Source: a virus | Direction: 5' to 3' (one strand) | IMG/VR virus record: IMGVR_UViG_3300025151_000237 | Coordinates: 1-27,081 of that record | Length of the DNA: 27,081 bases | Shown: one piece after another, positions 1 to 7,020 of the stretch | Position numbering within the stretch: the first letter of the stretch is position 1 | Layout: each line of letters opens with the position of its first letter | Notes under the pieces: model-generated | The model's input: only the letters and a program-made list of their open reading frames with translations | Databases searched by the model: none | Told to the model about the DNA's origin: nothing | Position numbers and translations under genes: made by a program

Positions 1-588
1 CTGCGATTGCATCTCATCATTGTATGTGTAACCTCTCCAGTTTGCTCTTGTTCCATAACGTTCACAAAGTTTCATGTACATCATGGCCAGTTGGTTGGTC
101 ATCTTTCCATGGTCCACTGAGAAGTGTCCATTGCTCATTCCGCCTACCCAGTGTGATTTGCCCACACACACGGGTTTGCCTTTTTTATCCAGTTTGTAAT
201 GTTGGAAAGGAGGGAAATTTACTTTGGCGTGGTGATCAGCAGTTTGCTTTGGATTCTTTTTCCTTTCGCTGTCCATGGGCACATGATCAAACATCATTAC
301 ACGGAAAACAAGATCTGTTTTGTCTATTTTACGCGGAGACACAGTGTAGTCTACTAATTTTATTTTTTTCTTGCCTTCTGCTTTGGCCATTTCCCAGGCA
401 TCTTGTGTCAGCCTTTTGGCCTTGTTTTTCTTGGCCTCGGCTATTGTTCTTATATTGATCTTTTTTAGATTGGGCACGATTATGTCGTATTGTGCATCGT
501 CGGGTGTCACATACGAACAATAGGTGTTTTTACTGGCATGTATTTGGGCCAGCAGATCTCGGTTGTTTAGGTATTTCACTCTTTTCAT
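1..588 (-). CDS. Leftward gene, 5' part only; putative gp55-like late sigma-related protein
   Basis: A leftward frame starts with ATG at 588-586 and stays open for 196 codons to the window edge, so the stop codon is not in view. The protein begins MKRVKYLNNRDLL, is rich in Lys and Arg between residues 45 and 75, and has VNFPPFQHYKL, VGKSHW, VDHGKMTNQLAMMYMKLCE and NWRGYTYNDEM near the visible end. The last part, a helical segment followed by a GYTYxxEM motif, resembles the conserved helix of T4 gp55, the sigma-like factor that reads TATAAATA late promoters; such proteins continue with a region that ends in an FAYYT-like motif, which would lie outside the window. The gene diverges from the tail operon, which fits an early or middle regulator beside late genes. 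A weak GAGAG lies just upstream of the start. The coding status is strong; the sigma assignment is by memory of family motifs and is moderate. Confidence 0.72.
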   Translation of the reverse strand, partial: MKRVKYLNNRDLLAQIHASKNTYCSYVTPDDAQYDIIVPNLKKINIRTIAEAKKNKAKRLTQDAWEMAKAEGKKKIKLVDYTVSPRKIDKTDLVFRVMMFDHVPMDSERKKNPKQTADHHAKVNFPPFQHYKLDKKGKPVCVGKSHWVGGMSNGHFSVDHGKMTNQLAMMYMKLCERYGTRANWRGYTYNDEMQSQ

Positions 589-726
589 AATTATCTCTCA
601 ATGTCGCTAAAGTGACCACAAACAGGTCTGTTGAATCGTGCCGTATGGGTAATAAAGTGCGCCTAGAATAATGCCTATAAATATAGTTAAAGTATACAAA
701 ATTTTACAAAGGAAAGCAACCATATA
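589..726. other. Divergent intergenic region
   Basis: This is the only gap longer than 50 bases in the window. It separates the leftward sigma-like gene from the rightward tail operon. It contains an exact late promoter box and a purine-rich ribosome site for gp48 on the right side. I see no convincing sigma70-type promoter for the leftward gene and no terminator hairpin. Confidence 0.7.
676..683 (+). promoter_or_regulatory. T4-type late promoter for the gp48 operon
   Basis: Exact match to the T4 late consensus TATAAATA. In T4 this box lies at about -13 to -6, which would put the transcript start near 689 and leave a leader of about 38 bases before gp48. A purine-rich AAAGGAAAG at 708-716 can serve as the ribosome site in that leader. 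The context (divergent gap, upstream of a run of tail genes) fits a late promoter. Confidence 0.8.
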
Positions 727-1551
727 ATGGCATTCGGACAAATAGGAAAAATAGTTAAGAACGTGGCCGGCGGCGCCTTAAACAGGACATTGGCGAGACT
801 GACTGGTGCTGGTATTTCCACCGACAGCAGAATAGCACAGGCGAGGGCCAGATGGTCGGGCAGGAACGACAAAAAAGACTGGCGTGTAAGACTACAGATA
901 CCAAACGCCGCTAATGAGGTGTACAATACACTGCTGGCCAACAATGCACTGATGGAACCCTTGGTCCCATCACGTGGTATATTCTGGCCGTTGACCCCGG
1001 CAGTTGTAATAACACACACTGCGTCATACAATCCACTGTCCCAGACTCATAGCAACTACCCGTTCCAGGCATATCAGAATTCACAGGTGGATGGATACAA
1101 CATCATAGGCGAGTTCCCGGTCCAGTCCGCGGAGGACGCCAAGCACTGGGTGGCAACTGTTAACTTTCTCCGTACAGTGACAAAAATGTTTTTCGGCAAG
1201 GAACAGAATCTCAAAGGCAATCCACCACCGATCCTGCACATGTCAGGTTACGGTGACCACATGTTTAACAAGGTTCCAGTAGTGGTCAACACATTCAACG
1301 TGGAACTAAGGCCAGGCATTGACTACATTTCAACAAAACAAGATCAAGGCGGACAGTACCGTGAAGCAAACATAGTCGATGAGGTGGCTCTGACCACAGG
1401 TGAAGAGCAGTCCTGGGCTCCCACACTGTCTAACATATCAGTGCTGGTGACACCGATCTACTCTAGAGAGTCCATCAAACGATTTTCTTTATCTGAATTT
1501 GCTAGAGGCGAACTTAACGGCAAGGGCGAAGGAGAGATAGGATTCATCTAA
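727..1551 (+). CDS. 48: Baseplate tail-tube cap protein, gp48-like
   Basis: Predicted to cap the central baseplate and act as the platform from which the tail tube polymerises. The 274-residue protein has the features of marine phage gp48 proteins: a basic N-terminus with STDSRIAQARARW, a DWRVRLQIP strand, GIFWPLTPAVVI, the YNPLSQTHSNYPFQAYQNS segment around residues 100-118, HWVATVNFLRTVTKMFF, and a C-terminal VPVVVNTFNVEL followed by PIYSRESIKRFSL. T4 gp48 is longer (about 364 residues), but the shorter form is usual for this marine group. The start at 727 follows AAAGGAAAG with about ten bases of spacing. The stop TAA shares its last A with the ATG of the next gene, so gp53 is translationally coupled. 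T4 also has a related cap protein gp54; a separate gp54 is not visible here, and this protein could combine both roles. The family assignment is good. Confidence 0.82.
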   Translation: MAFGQIGKIVKNVAGGALNRTLARLTGAGISTDSRIAQARARWSGRNDKKDWRVRLQIPNAANEVYNTLLANNALMEPLVPSRGIFWPLTPAVVITHTASYNPLSQTHSNYPFQAYQNSQVDGYNIIGEFPVQSAEDAKHWVATVNFLRTVTKMFFGKEQNLKGNPPPILHMSGYGDHMFNKVPVVVNTFNVELRPGIDYISTKQDQGGQYREANIVDEVALTTGEEQSWAPTLSNISVLVTPIYSRESIKRFSLSEFARGELNGKGEGEIGFI

Positions 1552-1850
1552 TGGCCAAGTATTCATCTACATCACCGTACTTTGCCACACCACAGAATGA
1601 AGTGAACCTGGAGACATTGGTCCCGAGGACGATCACTGCCGAACTTGATGACACAACTTACACAATCGAAAGGACCTATGCTTACAGGCCAGACCTGTTG
1701 GCGTTTGACCTGTATGGCACGCCTAGACTGTGGTGGGTGTTTGCACAGCGTAATCCAGATCAGATAGAGGACCCCATATATGATTTCAAACCAGGAGTAA
1801 CCATACAGTTGCCAAAACAGAGCAACATCAACGCAGACCTAGGAATATAA
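1551..1850 (+). CDS. 53: Baseplate wedge protein, short gp53-like (LysM-like)
   Basis: A 99-residue protein whose core, PDLLAFDLYGTPRLWWVFA followed by RNPDQIEDPIYDFKPG and VTIQLP, is the typical gp53 or LysM-like tail motif (Ala-x-x-x-Tyr-Gly, Trp-Trp, Asn-Pro, Pro-Gly, hydrophobic-Pro). In T4, gp53 closes the wedges around the hub during baseplate assembly. T4 gp53 is about 196 residues, so this version is close to the bare domain. It overlaps the gp48 stop by one base and is followed after one base by the hub gene, so all three are likely made from one message. The assignment rests on motif and position, which agree. Confidence 0.8.
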   Translation: MAKYSSTSPYFATPQNEVNLETLVPRTITAELDDTTYTIERTYAYRPDLLAFDLYGTPRLWWVFAQRNPDQIEDPIYDFKPGVTIQLPKQSNINADLGI

Positions 1851-1851
1851 C

Positions 1852-4101
1852 ATGGTGCTGAGTGCTAATAAAGAAGCGTATTTAGGTAGGAAGAACAATT
1901 CTTTCGAACAGCCAAACCCATTACACAGATTCGCGACCTACAATGCACTTTTTACTATCAGCGGAGTCACCGAAAAAGAAATGCGTGACGGAAGTTACCT
2001 AACCAATCCTGTAAGGAACGTGATCGCAAGAAGTTCAGGTATCGGCGCAGAGAGACTGGACGCCGCAAACTCGATAAATGCCCAGAGAGGTGTGTTTAAT
2101 GACATAGAAGATAGCCTAATTAGGAACACCGCTGGAAGAGGAGGAGGGGCCGGAGAGGCCAGAGACCGTGTCAGTGGTATTGTGGAGAATTACAGCGATA
2201 CTCTAGAAATTTTAAGACGTAATCATGATGTGTTTATTGAAAATGTCAACATACTTTCAACAATAGCACCCAACACAGAGAGAAATTTATCTAACTTTAC
2301 AAAGATGGAGTTCGAGATACACGAGCCTTATTCGATAACCTTGATAGAAAAAATCAGGTCAGCCACTTTCCTGAGCGGCTTCCTGGATTATCAAGATGCT
2401 CCTCTGCTGTTGACCATCGAGTTTAGAGGATTCGATGAGAACGGTAAGCCACTTAAAAGTGGCCTATCAGAGACCAGGAAGATACCAATTCTGATAGCCA
2501 GAGTAGAATTTGATGTCGACGCGGGTGGTGCCAGGTACAGCATCGTGGCCGTGCCATACTCCGATGTGCCTTTCGATGACCGATTCAAGGTGTTACGTAG
2601 CAGGGTCGACTTGACCTTACCAGGAGGAATACACAGTTACACAGACTGGAAGAAAAAATTTGAAAAAGAGCTGTCGGACCAGATGCAACAGGAGATCGAC
2701 GAAGGCGTCAGGCAGTACCCTGACAAGTACAGAATAGAAGTGGATGACAAACTGCTTTTCAGTAAAGAACTGCGAAGTTACGCATTCTCCCAAAAGTCAT
2801 TATATGGTGGGGCGCCAGTCAGCGACAGAGACGATTACATATTGGCCAACACAGAAGGAGGTCTAAGCAACGAATATTCAGTGGGAAGTGACTACACTCA
2901 GACCGCTGACTCTGGTACAACTATAACCAAGGCCCTGGAAGACTGGATGAGAAATCAAGTCGGTTTTTTTGACCTGGCACAGGATTTCTGGAGAGCATAT
3001 CTTACCATGGCCGAATATGAACTTCCTAATGGCGAAAAGGAAAGAACAAAGTTTATCAGAGATCTTTTGACAAACAAAGATAAGGAACAAGAACTGTCAG
3101 CAGTGTTACTCAAAAACCAATATGTTCCGTGGTTCAAGATCAAGACCACGATATTTACTGACACCTCCAAACTGGACTCCGTGACCAAGATGCACCCCAA
3201 GGAGATAGTCTACAAGGCAATACCCTATAAGATCCATGTGCTCAAATTACTGTCTGCGGGCCTAAGCGTGGGCAAAGTCAGTTGGGACAAGTTGGTAAGG
3301 AAAAATTATGATTTCATTTACACAGGTGACAACATCGACGTCCAGAATCTGAGAATAAACTATAAGACTGCGTATTACATGAGGAATGTGCGTGGTGATG
3401 ACAAGACGGAAAATGAGTCAGGCGTGGCAAAGGTGACTCAAAACCTTTCCAAACTTGTATTTGGTGAGGAGACCTACCCCGAGCCTACGTTGCCACTGAG
3501 GTCTTATCCAAGCAACGTAAAGGGCAGGTCAACCGTTGAGAAATTCAAGGCAGGTGGCAACAAGGCCCAGGAGTTCTTTGACTATCTGACCAATCCGATT
3601 GCTGATATGATGACCATAGAACTGGACATACTCGGAGATCCGCAGTATATCTGTCAGGACGTGCTGTCTAGTCTTATAAGGTTGAATGAAGAGAAGACGG
3701 AACAGGTGATAAAGACAGTCAGCGACTACGACTCACAGTTTGGCAGTTTCAATGGTGACCAATTCATGACCCTGATCAACATCAGATACAGATTACCAGC
3801 GGACATTGACGAAAGAAAAGAAGGCACCATGTTCTCGGGGACACAGAAATTCAGAGACGAGAACCTTTTCTTCAACGGAGTGTACCAAGTGGTCAAGGTG
3901 GATTCAAAATTCAACCAAGGACAGTTCACGCAGACGCTGACCTGTGTGAGGATGAACAACCAACAGGGCCAGGGCCTTGCACCAAACGTGCTTTCAAGTT
4001 CACTTGGCAAGTATTTCCAGGAGGACGAAAAAGGCGATATTGACGTGAAGGACGCATTTGAAATTGGAGACGATTTAACTGGACCAGGAGTAATTCCGTA
4101 G
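1852..4101 (+). CDS. Large baseplate hub protein, gp27-like
   Basis: This 749-residue protein sits directly before the spike gene, where a tail hub is expected. Its C-terminus has the pattern of hub domains of the gp27/gpD type: FNGVYQVVKVDSKFNQGQF then TQTLTCVRM (about residues 672-703), preceded by a GDPQYI-like strand and a long acidic loop. An N-terminal half contains EIHEPYSITLIEKIRSA and LLLTIEFRGFDENG (residues 145-200), again a beta-domain signature. T4 gp27 is only about 391 residues, so roughly half of this protein has no T4 counterpart, including a GRGGGAGEA glycine run near residue 100 and an acidic helical stretch around 260-300. Its likely role is a trimeric hub that joins tail tube, wedges and spike. 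The ATG at 1852 follows AGGA of the preceding gene. I am fairly sure that it is structural, less sure of the exact gp27 equivalence. Confidence 0.65.
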   Translation: MVLSANKEAYLGRKNNSFEQPNPLHRFATYNALFTISGVTEKEMRDGSYLTNPVRNVIARSSGIGAERLDAANSINAQRGVFNDIEDSLIRNTAGRGGGAGEARDRVSGIVENYSDTLEILRRNHDVFIENVNILSTIAPNTERNLSNFTKMEFEIHEPYSITLIEKIRSATFLSGFLDYQDAPLLLTIEFRGFDENGKPLKSGLSETRKIPILIARVEFDVDAGGARYSIVAVPYSDVPFDDRFKVLRSRVDLTLPGGIHSYTDWKKKFEKELSDQMQQEIDEGVRQYPDKYRIEVDDKLLFSKELRSYAFSQKSLYGGAPVSDRDDYILANTEGGLSNEYSVGSDYTQTADSGTTITKALEDWMRNQVGFFDLAQDFWRAYLTMAEYELPNGEKERTKFIRDLLTNKDKEQELSAVLLKNQYVPWFKIKTTIFTDTSKLDSVTKMHPKEIVYKAIPYKIHVLKLLSAGLSVGKVSWDKLVRKNYDFIYTGDNIDVQNLRINYKTAYYMRNVRGDDKTENESGVAKVTQNLSKLVFGEETYPEPTLPLRSYPSNVKGRSTVEKFKAGGNKAQEFFDYLTNPIADMMTIELDILGDPQYICQDVLSSLIRLNEEKTEQVIKTVSDYDSQFGSFNGDQFMTLINIRYRLPADIDERKEGTMFSGTQKFRDENLFFNGVYQVVKVDSKFNQGQFTQTLTCVRMNNQQGQGLAPNVLSSSLGKYFQEDEKGDIDVKDAFEIGDDLTGPGVIP

Positions 4102-4113
4102 ATAAATTAAATT

Positions 4114-6558
4114 ATGTCATACAAAGATAGCAGAGGATTCACAGATACACAGGACAACCAGAAGGACTTCAGCGAGAAGTACATAGACAACAACAGTGGG
4201 CCGTTCCTGGCAACTGTGAAGGAGACAGTCGATCCGGCGCGGATGGGAAGATTGGGAGTAAACATACCAGCACTGACCAACACCAAAAAACCAACCCTAG
4301 AACAGTTGACATGGTGTCAGTACCTGCCACCATTCTATGGAATCACACCGTTGGCAGGGGTCAACGGACAGGATCCGTACGGATACAAGTCCAGCCAGAC
4401 CAGTTACGGCATGTGGGCGATACCACCCGACATAGACACCACTGTGTTGGTGATTTTTGCCAAGGGCGACGGCGGAAGTCCAACAGCGTTTTGGATAGGT
4501 TGTGTGCAGGAACCACTGATGAACCAGCAGGTACCAGGTTATGGTTCGACCACGGAAACGGCCATGCCTGCGTCGGGAGGTGACTTCTCACAGAGCAAAC
4601 AGGAAGTTTATGGCACCGATGCTGTACCGGCCGGAGAAAAAAATCGTAAGACCACCGAGGTAGCAGTACAGTTTGCACAGCAAAAATATCCCATCAATGA
4701 AAGACTCGCGGAGCAACTGACAGGGCAAGGACTGATCAAAGATCCAGTGAGGGGAACAACCACCAGTTCCGCACGTAGGGAATCACCCAGTGCTGTTTTC
4801 GGAATAAGCACCCCTGGAAGGATCGCTCCAGATTCGGCAGAGCCACGTATCAATGTGGATGGCTCACCGGTCAGGGTAAACAGGGAAAGTGGACACAGTT
4901 TCGTGATGGACGACGGCGCCGCGGATGGCTCAAGCCAACTAACAAGATTAAGAACTGCATCTGGACACCAGATACTGATGCATGACACTGATGGTTCGAT
5001 TTACATTGCCAACGGATCTGGAAACGCCTACATAGAGATGCAAAGCAGTGGAAGGATTGATGTATACTCGGGGGTGGGTGGCATCAATCTGAGAACAGAA
5101 GGAGATTTCAATCTTCACTCAGATTCAAACATTAACATGCACGCCAACGGACAGGTAAGGATGAGTGCGGCGGGCGAAATGATTCATTCTGCAGATGCCA
5201 TTATTAATGTTGGAGACAAGGCGATCCTTAGCAGTTCGCCTAAGGGCTCCATTAGAGATTACGGAAGGGACGGGATATCTTCGTTCACCGATGGCACACA
5301 ATTACATGGTTCGCTAGGCCAGTTCCATCTGGCAGGACAAGAAGTCCATTTCAATTCAACCAACGCCAGCGAGTTGTGGGGTCCAAAATGGATGACTAAA
5401 GAGAAGGTAGGAATGCAGTTGCGAGAAGAAGGCGACGTGGAACTGTCTCAGAAAGGCATAAGGCCTCTTGAATCATTTACAAGAAAGACAAAAACCACCG
5501 TGCATAGATTTGTGACACACGAGCCTATGTTTAGGGCCAGCGTGATTGGAAACGATGGAATCATACCTATCGACAGTGACGACAAAAAACAGTGGAGCAA
5601 GTTATCAAGGACACCTGGCACAGCAGAGTTCATTAACATGCAGAACAGGATCAGTGGCAACAGTTCGATCCGTGACGCACAATATCAAGCGGACGCCCTA
5701 GAATATGTAAAACAAAAAATGGGCAAGAGCACAAATGCCACAAAGGCCAAAAAATTACTGACTGATTTTGGACAAAAATACAATGACATATATGGCATTA
5801 CAAAAAAAGTCAATCTCCCTTTCGACATCAAGGACAGTATTTCTGAGAAACTGAAAGGAATTGACTTTAACACATCAACCAATGATCTTACTAGCACGTT
5901 GACCACCCAAGTCATCGATAAATTTAGTGGCAAGTCCACAGAGTTATTCAAGGACAATGTTTTTGTAAACAGCGCCGGCGATCTGTTTTCTATTGGAAAT
6001 AGCATCTCTGGTATGACAGGAAGTGTAGACATTTTAAATAAAAGCCTTAACACGTTAGATGGCCTTACAGGCAACATATCGTCAATTAAGAATATAGAAA
6101 ATAGTCTGGCCAATTTGAATAGCGTCACACAGACATTCTCCAGCGTGGTTGGGGGTAAAGTGGTTGGACTTAACCAAGTGAAAAAATTAGCGACAAAGGC
6201 TGGATTGTTTAATGCCAGGGAGGCCGCAATAGGTGGAGAAGGGTTTTTCAAAAATGTTGGAGGCAACTTGGTCGAAAAAATCGGTTCATTTGATTTTGGA
6301 AAGGTATCACAAGCGGTTGGAAAATTTTTCAAAGGTGGTGGATTCAAATTCAGTGATGCGAGACTGAAGGAGCAAGTCAGGTTAATTGGAAAATCACCAG
6401 CAGGAATCAACATATATTCATTTAAATATAAACAACTGCCCGGCAGGTACATTGGCGTGATGGCACAGGAAGTACCGTGGGCAAGGCGTATGACAGACAC
6501 CGGTTACTACGCTGTGGATTATAGCAAGGTGGATGTGAAATTTAGGAGGTTACATTAA
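4114..6558 (+). CDS. 5: Gp5-like central spike with C-terminal peptidase S74 chaperone domain
   Basis: An 814-residue protein that should form the trimeric membrane-piercing spike below the hub. Residues 27-145 look like the gp5/VgrG OB-fold (ATVKETVDPARMGRLGVNIP, YGMWAIPPDIDTTVLVIF, FWIGCV). Residues about 259-384 form a beta-helix-like needle with repeated alternating strands (SIYIANGSGNAYIEM, GRIDVYSGVGGINLR, DSNINMHANGQVRM). Unlike T4 gp5, I see no lysozyme domain between them. Residues 385-746 are an extra region that becomes AT-rich, Lys-rich and helical after about residue 530. Residues 747-814 are a peptidase S74 (intramolecular chaperone) domain with SDARLK, YSFKY, GVMAQEV and GYYAVDYSKV. 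The ATG lies 12 bases after the hub stop with no clear Shine-Dalgarno sequence, and a TAG-ATAAATT stretch there resembles a degenerate late promoter. The gp25 start overlaps the stop. Spike identity is strong; the function of the insert is unknown. Confidence 0.8.
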   Translation: MSYKDSRGFTDTQDNQKDFSEKYIDNNSGPFLATVKETVDPARMGRLGVNIPALTNTKKPTLEQLTWCQYLPPFYGITPLAGVNGQDPYGYKSSQTSYGMWAIPPDIDTTVLVIFAKGDGGSPTAFWIGCVQEPLMNQQVPGYGSTTETAMPASGGDFSQSKQEVYGTDAVPAGEKNRKTTEVAVQFAQQKYPINERLAEQLTGQGLIKDPVRGTTTSSARRESPSAVFGISTPGRIAPDSAEPRINVDGSPVRVNRESGHSFVMDDGAADGSSQLTRLRTASGHQILMHDTDGSIYIANGSGNAYIEMQSSGRIDVYSGVGGINLRTEGDFNLHSDSNINMHANGQVRMSAAGEMIHSADAIINVGDKAILSSSPKGSIRDYGRDGISSFTDGTQLHGSLGQFHLAGQEVHFNSTNASELWGPKWMTKEKVGMQLREEGDVELSQKGIRPLESFTRKTKTTVHRFVTHEPMFRASVIGNDGIIPIDSDDKKQWSKLSRTPGTAEFINMQNRISGNSSIRDAQYQADALEYVKQKMGKSTNATKAKKLLTDFGQKYNDIYGITKKVNLPFDIKDSISEKLKGIDFNTSTNDLTSTLTTQVIDKFSGKSTELFKDNVFVNSAGDLFSIGNSISGMTGSVDILNKSLNTLDGLTGNISSIKNIENSLANLNSVTQTFSSVVGGKVVGLNQVKKLATKAGLFNAREAAIGGEGFFKNVGGNLVEKIGSFDFGKVSQAVGKFFKGGGFKFSDARLKEQVRLIGKSPAGINIYSFKYKQLPGRYIGVMAQEVPWARRMTDTGYYAVDYSKVDVKFRRLH
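6352..6555 (+). other. Peptidase S74 / endosialidase-type intramolecular chaperone domain in the spike
   Basis: Residues 747-814 of the spike protein. S74 domains trimerise, help a beta-stranded fibre fold, and then cut themselves off using a Ser-Lys pair five residues apart; here Ser747 and Lys752 in SDARLK have exactly that spacing. Downstream motifs (GINIYSFKYK, GVMAQEV, GYYAVDYSKV) match the family core. Cleavage would release about 68 residues. The domain is the last thing in the protein, as usual for this family. Confidence 0.85.
6544..6550 (+). promoter_or_regulatory. Strong Shine-Dalgarno site for gp25
   Basis: AGGAGGT lies seven bases before the gp25 ATG at 6558, inside the last codons of the spike gene. 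It is the strongest ribosome site in the window and stands out because several other late genes here have weak or no recognisable site. It suggests gp25 is made at a high, independently initiated rate although its start overlaps the spike stop. Confidence 0.8.
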
Positions 6559-6974
6559 TGGCGTACGGTGATGGTGGATCAGGAAGCGGACTAACAAATA
6601 AATCAGTCACGTTCAAAGGTTTCAGTTCTAGAGCCAATAGGCAAAATTTCAAACTGTATGATTTTGAGGTTGCGAAACAGGATTTGATAAACAGGTTAAG
6701 CATTCGTAAAGGAGAAAGGGTCGAAAATCCTGAATTCGGCACCATAATATATGATGCAATATTTGAACCATTTACCGAAGAATTGAAAGATGCCATAGTA
6801 GAAGATGTGACTGCCAACCTAAATGCAGATCCAAGGATATCAACACAAGACATTTTAGTCAGTGAAGCAGACAAAGGAATAGCAATACAGGCCACAATAA
6901 CCTATGTACCACTGAATATCACCGAAAAACTTCGTTTTAATTTCGATGAAAACTCATTATTGCGTCTATCTTAA
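6558..6974 (+). CDS. 25: Baseplate wedge protein gp25 (GPW/gp25 family)
   Basis: A 138-residue protein with the standard gp25 features: a short Gly/Ser-rich N-terminus, DFEVAKQDLINRLSIRKGER, the VENPEFGTIIYD motif near residues 54-66, FEPFTEELKDAIVEDV, and a C-terminal beta sheet ending in a single predicted amphipathic strand. T4 gp25 is 132 residues, so the length is normal. gp25 is part of the wedge core with gp6 and gp53 and lies next to the sheath start. In T4 gene 25 is away from gene 6; here 5-25-6 are contiguous, a common arrangement outside T4 itself. After its stop comes a 42-base gap with a late promoter. Confidence 0.92.
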   Translation: MAYGDGGSGSGLTNKSVTFKGFSSRANRQNFKLYDFEVAKQDLINRLSIRKGERVENPEFGTIIYDAIFEPFTEELKDAIVEDVTANLNADPRISTQDILVSEADKGIAIQATITYVPLNITEKLRFNFDENSLLRLS

Positions 6975-6994
6975 TATACGCATATTTCCTAACA

Positions 6995-7002
6995 TATAAA
7001 TA
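6995..7002 (+). promoter_or_regulatory. T4-type late promoter before gp6
   Basis: Second exact TATAAATA, in the 42-base gap between gp25 and gp6. By T4 spacing the transcript would start near 7008, only about nine bases before the gp6 ATG at 7017, inside a palindrome. No Shine-Dalgarno sequence fits in such a leader. Confidence 0.72.
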
Positions 7003-7020
7003 CCGTTGTATATACAATGG
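7003..7020. repeat. Palindrome spanning the gp6 start codon
   Basis: Bases 7006-7017, TTGTATATACAA, are a perfect 12-base palindrome; with one G-T position it extends to 18 bases (7003-7020). It covers the expected transcript start and the A of the gp6 ATG. It could be an operator or a start-occluding hairpin, or chance in AT-rich DNA. Confidence 0.6.

Noticed and set aside
24-458. Rightward 144-residue frame opposite the leftward gene
   Set aside because: Cys/Phe/Leu/Ser-rich composition without domain character, lying opposite a frame with conserved motifs; an antisense shadow.
589-675. Sigma70-type promoter for the leftward gene
   Set aside because: Only loose -10-like and -35-like words, without acceptable spacing.
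5685-6500. Leftward 271-residue frame coinciding with the AT-rich part of the spike gene
   Set aside because: Rich in Leu, Pro, Phe and Ser as expected from the antisense of a Lys/Gly/Asn-rich frame; the spike frame continues to a clear S74 domain, so this is a shadow.
6975-6994. Terminator between gp25 and gp6
   Set aside because: No GC-rich hairpin followed by a T run; transcription probably reads through.
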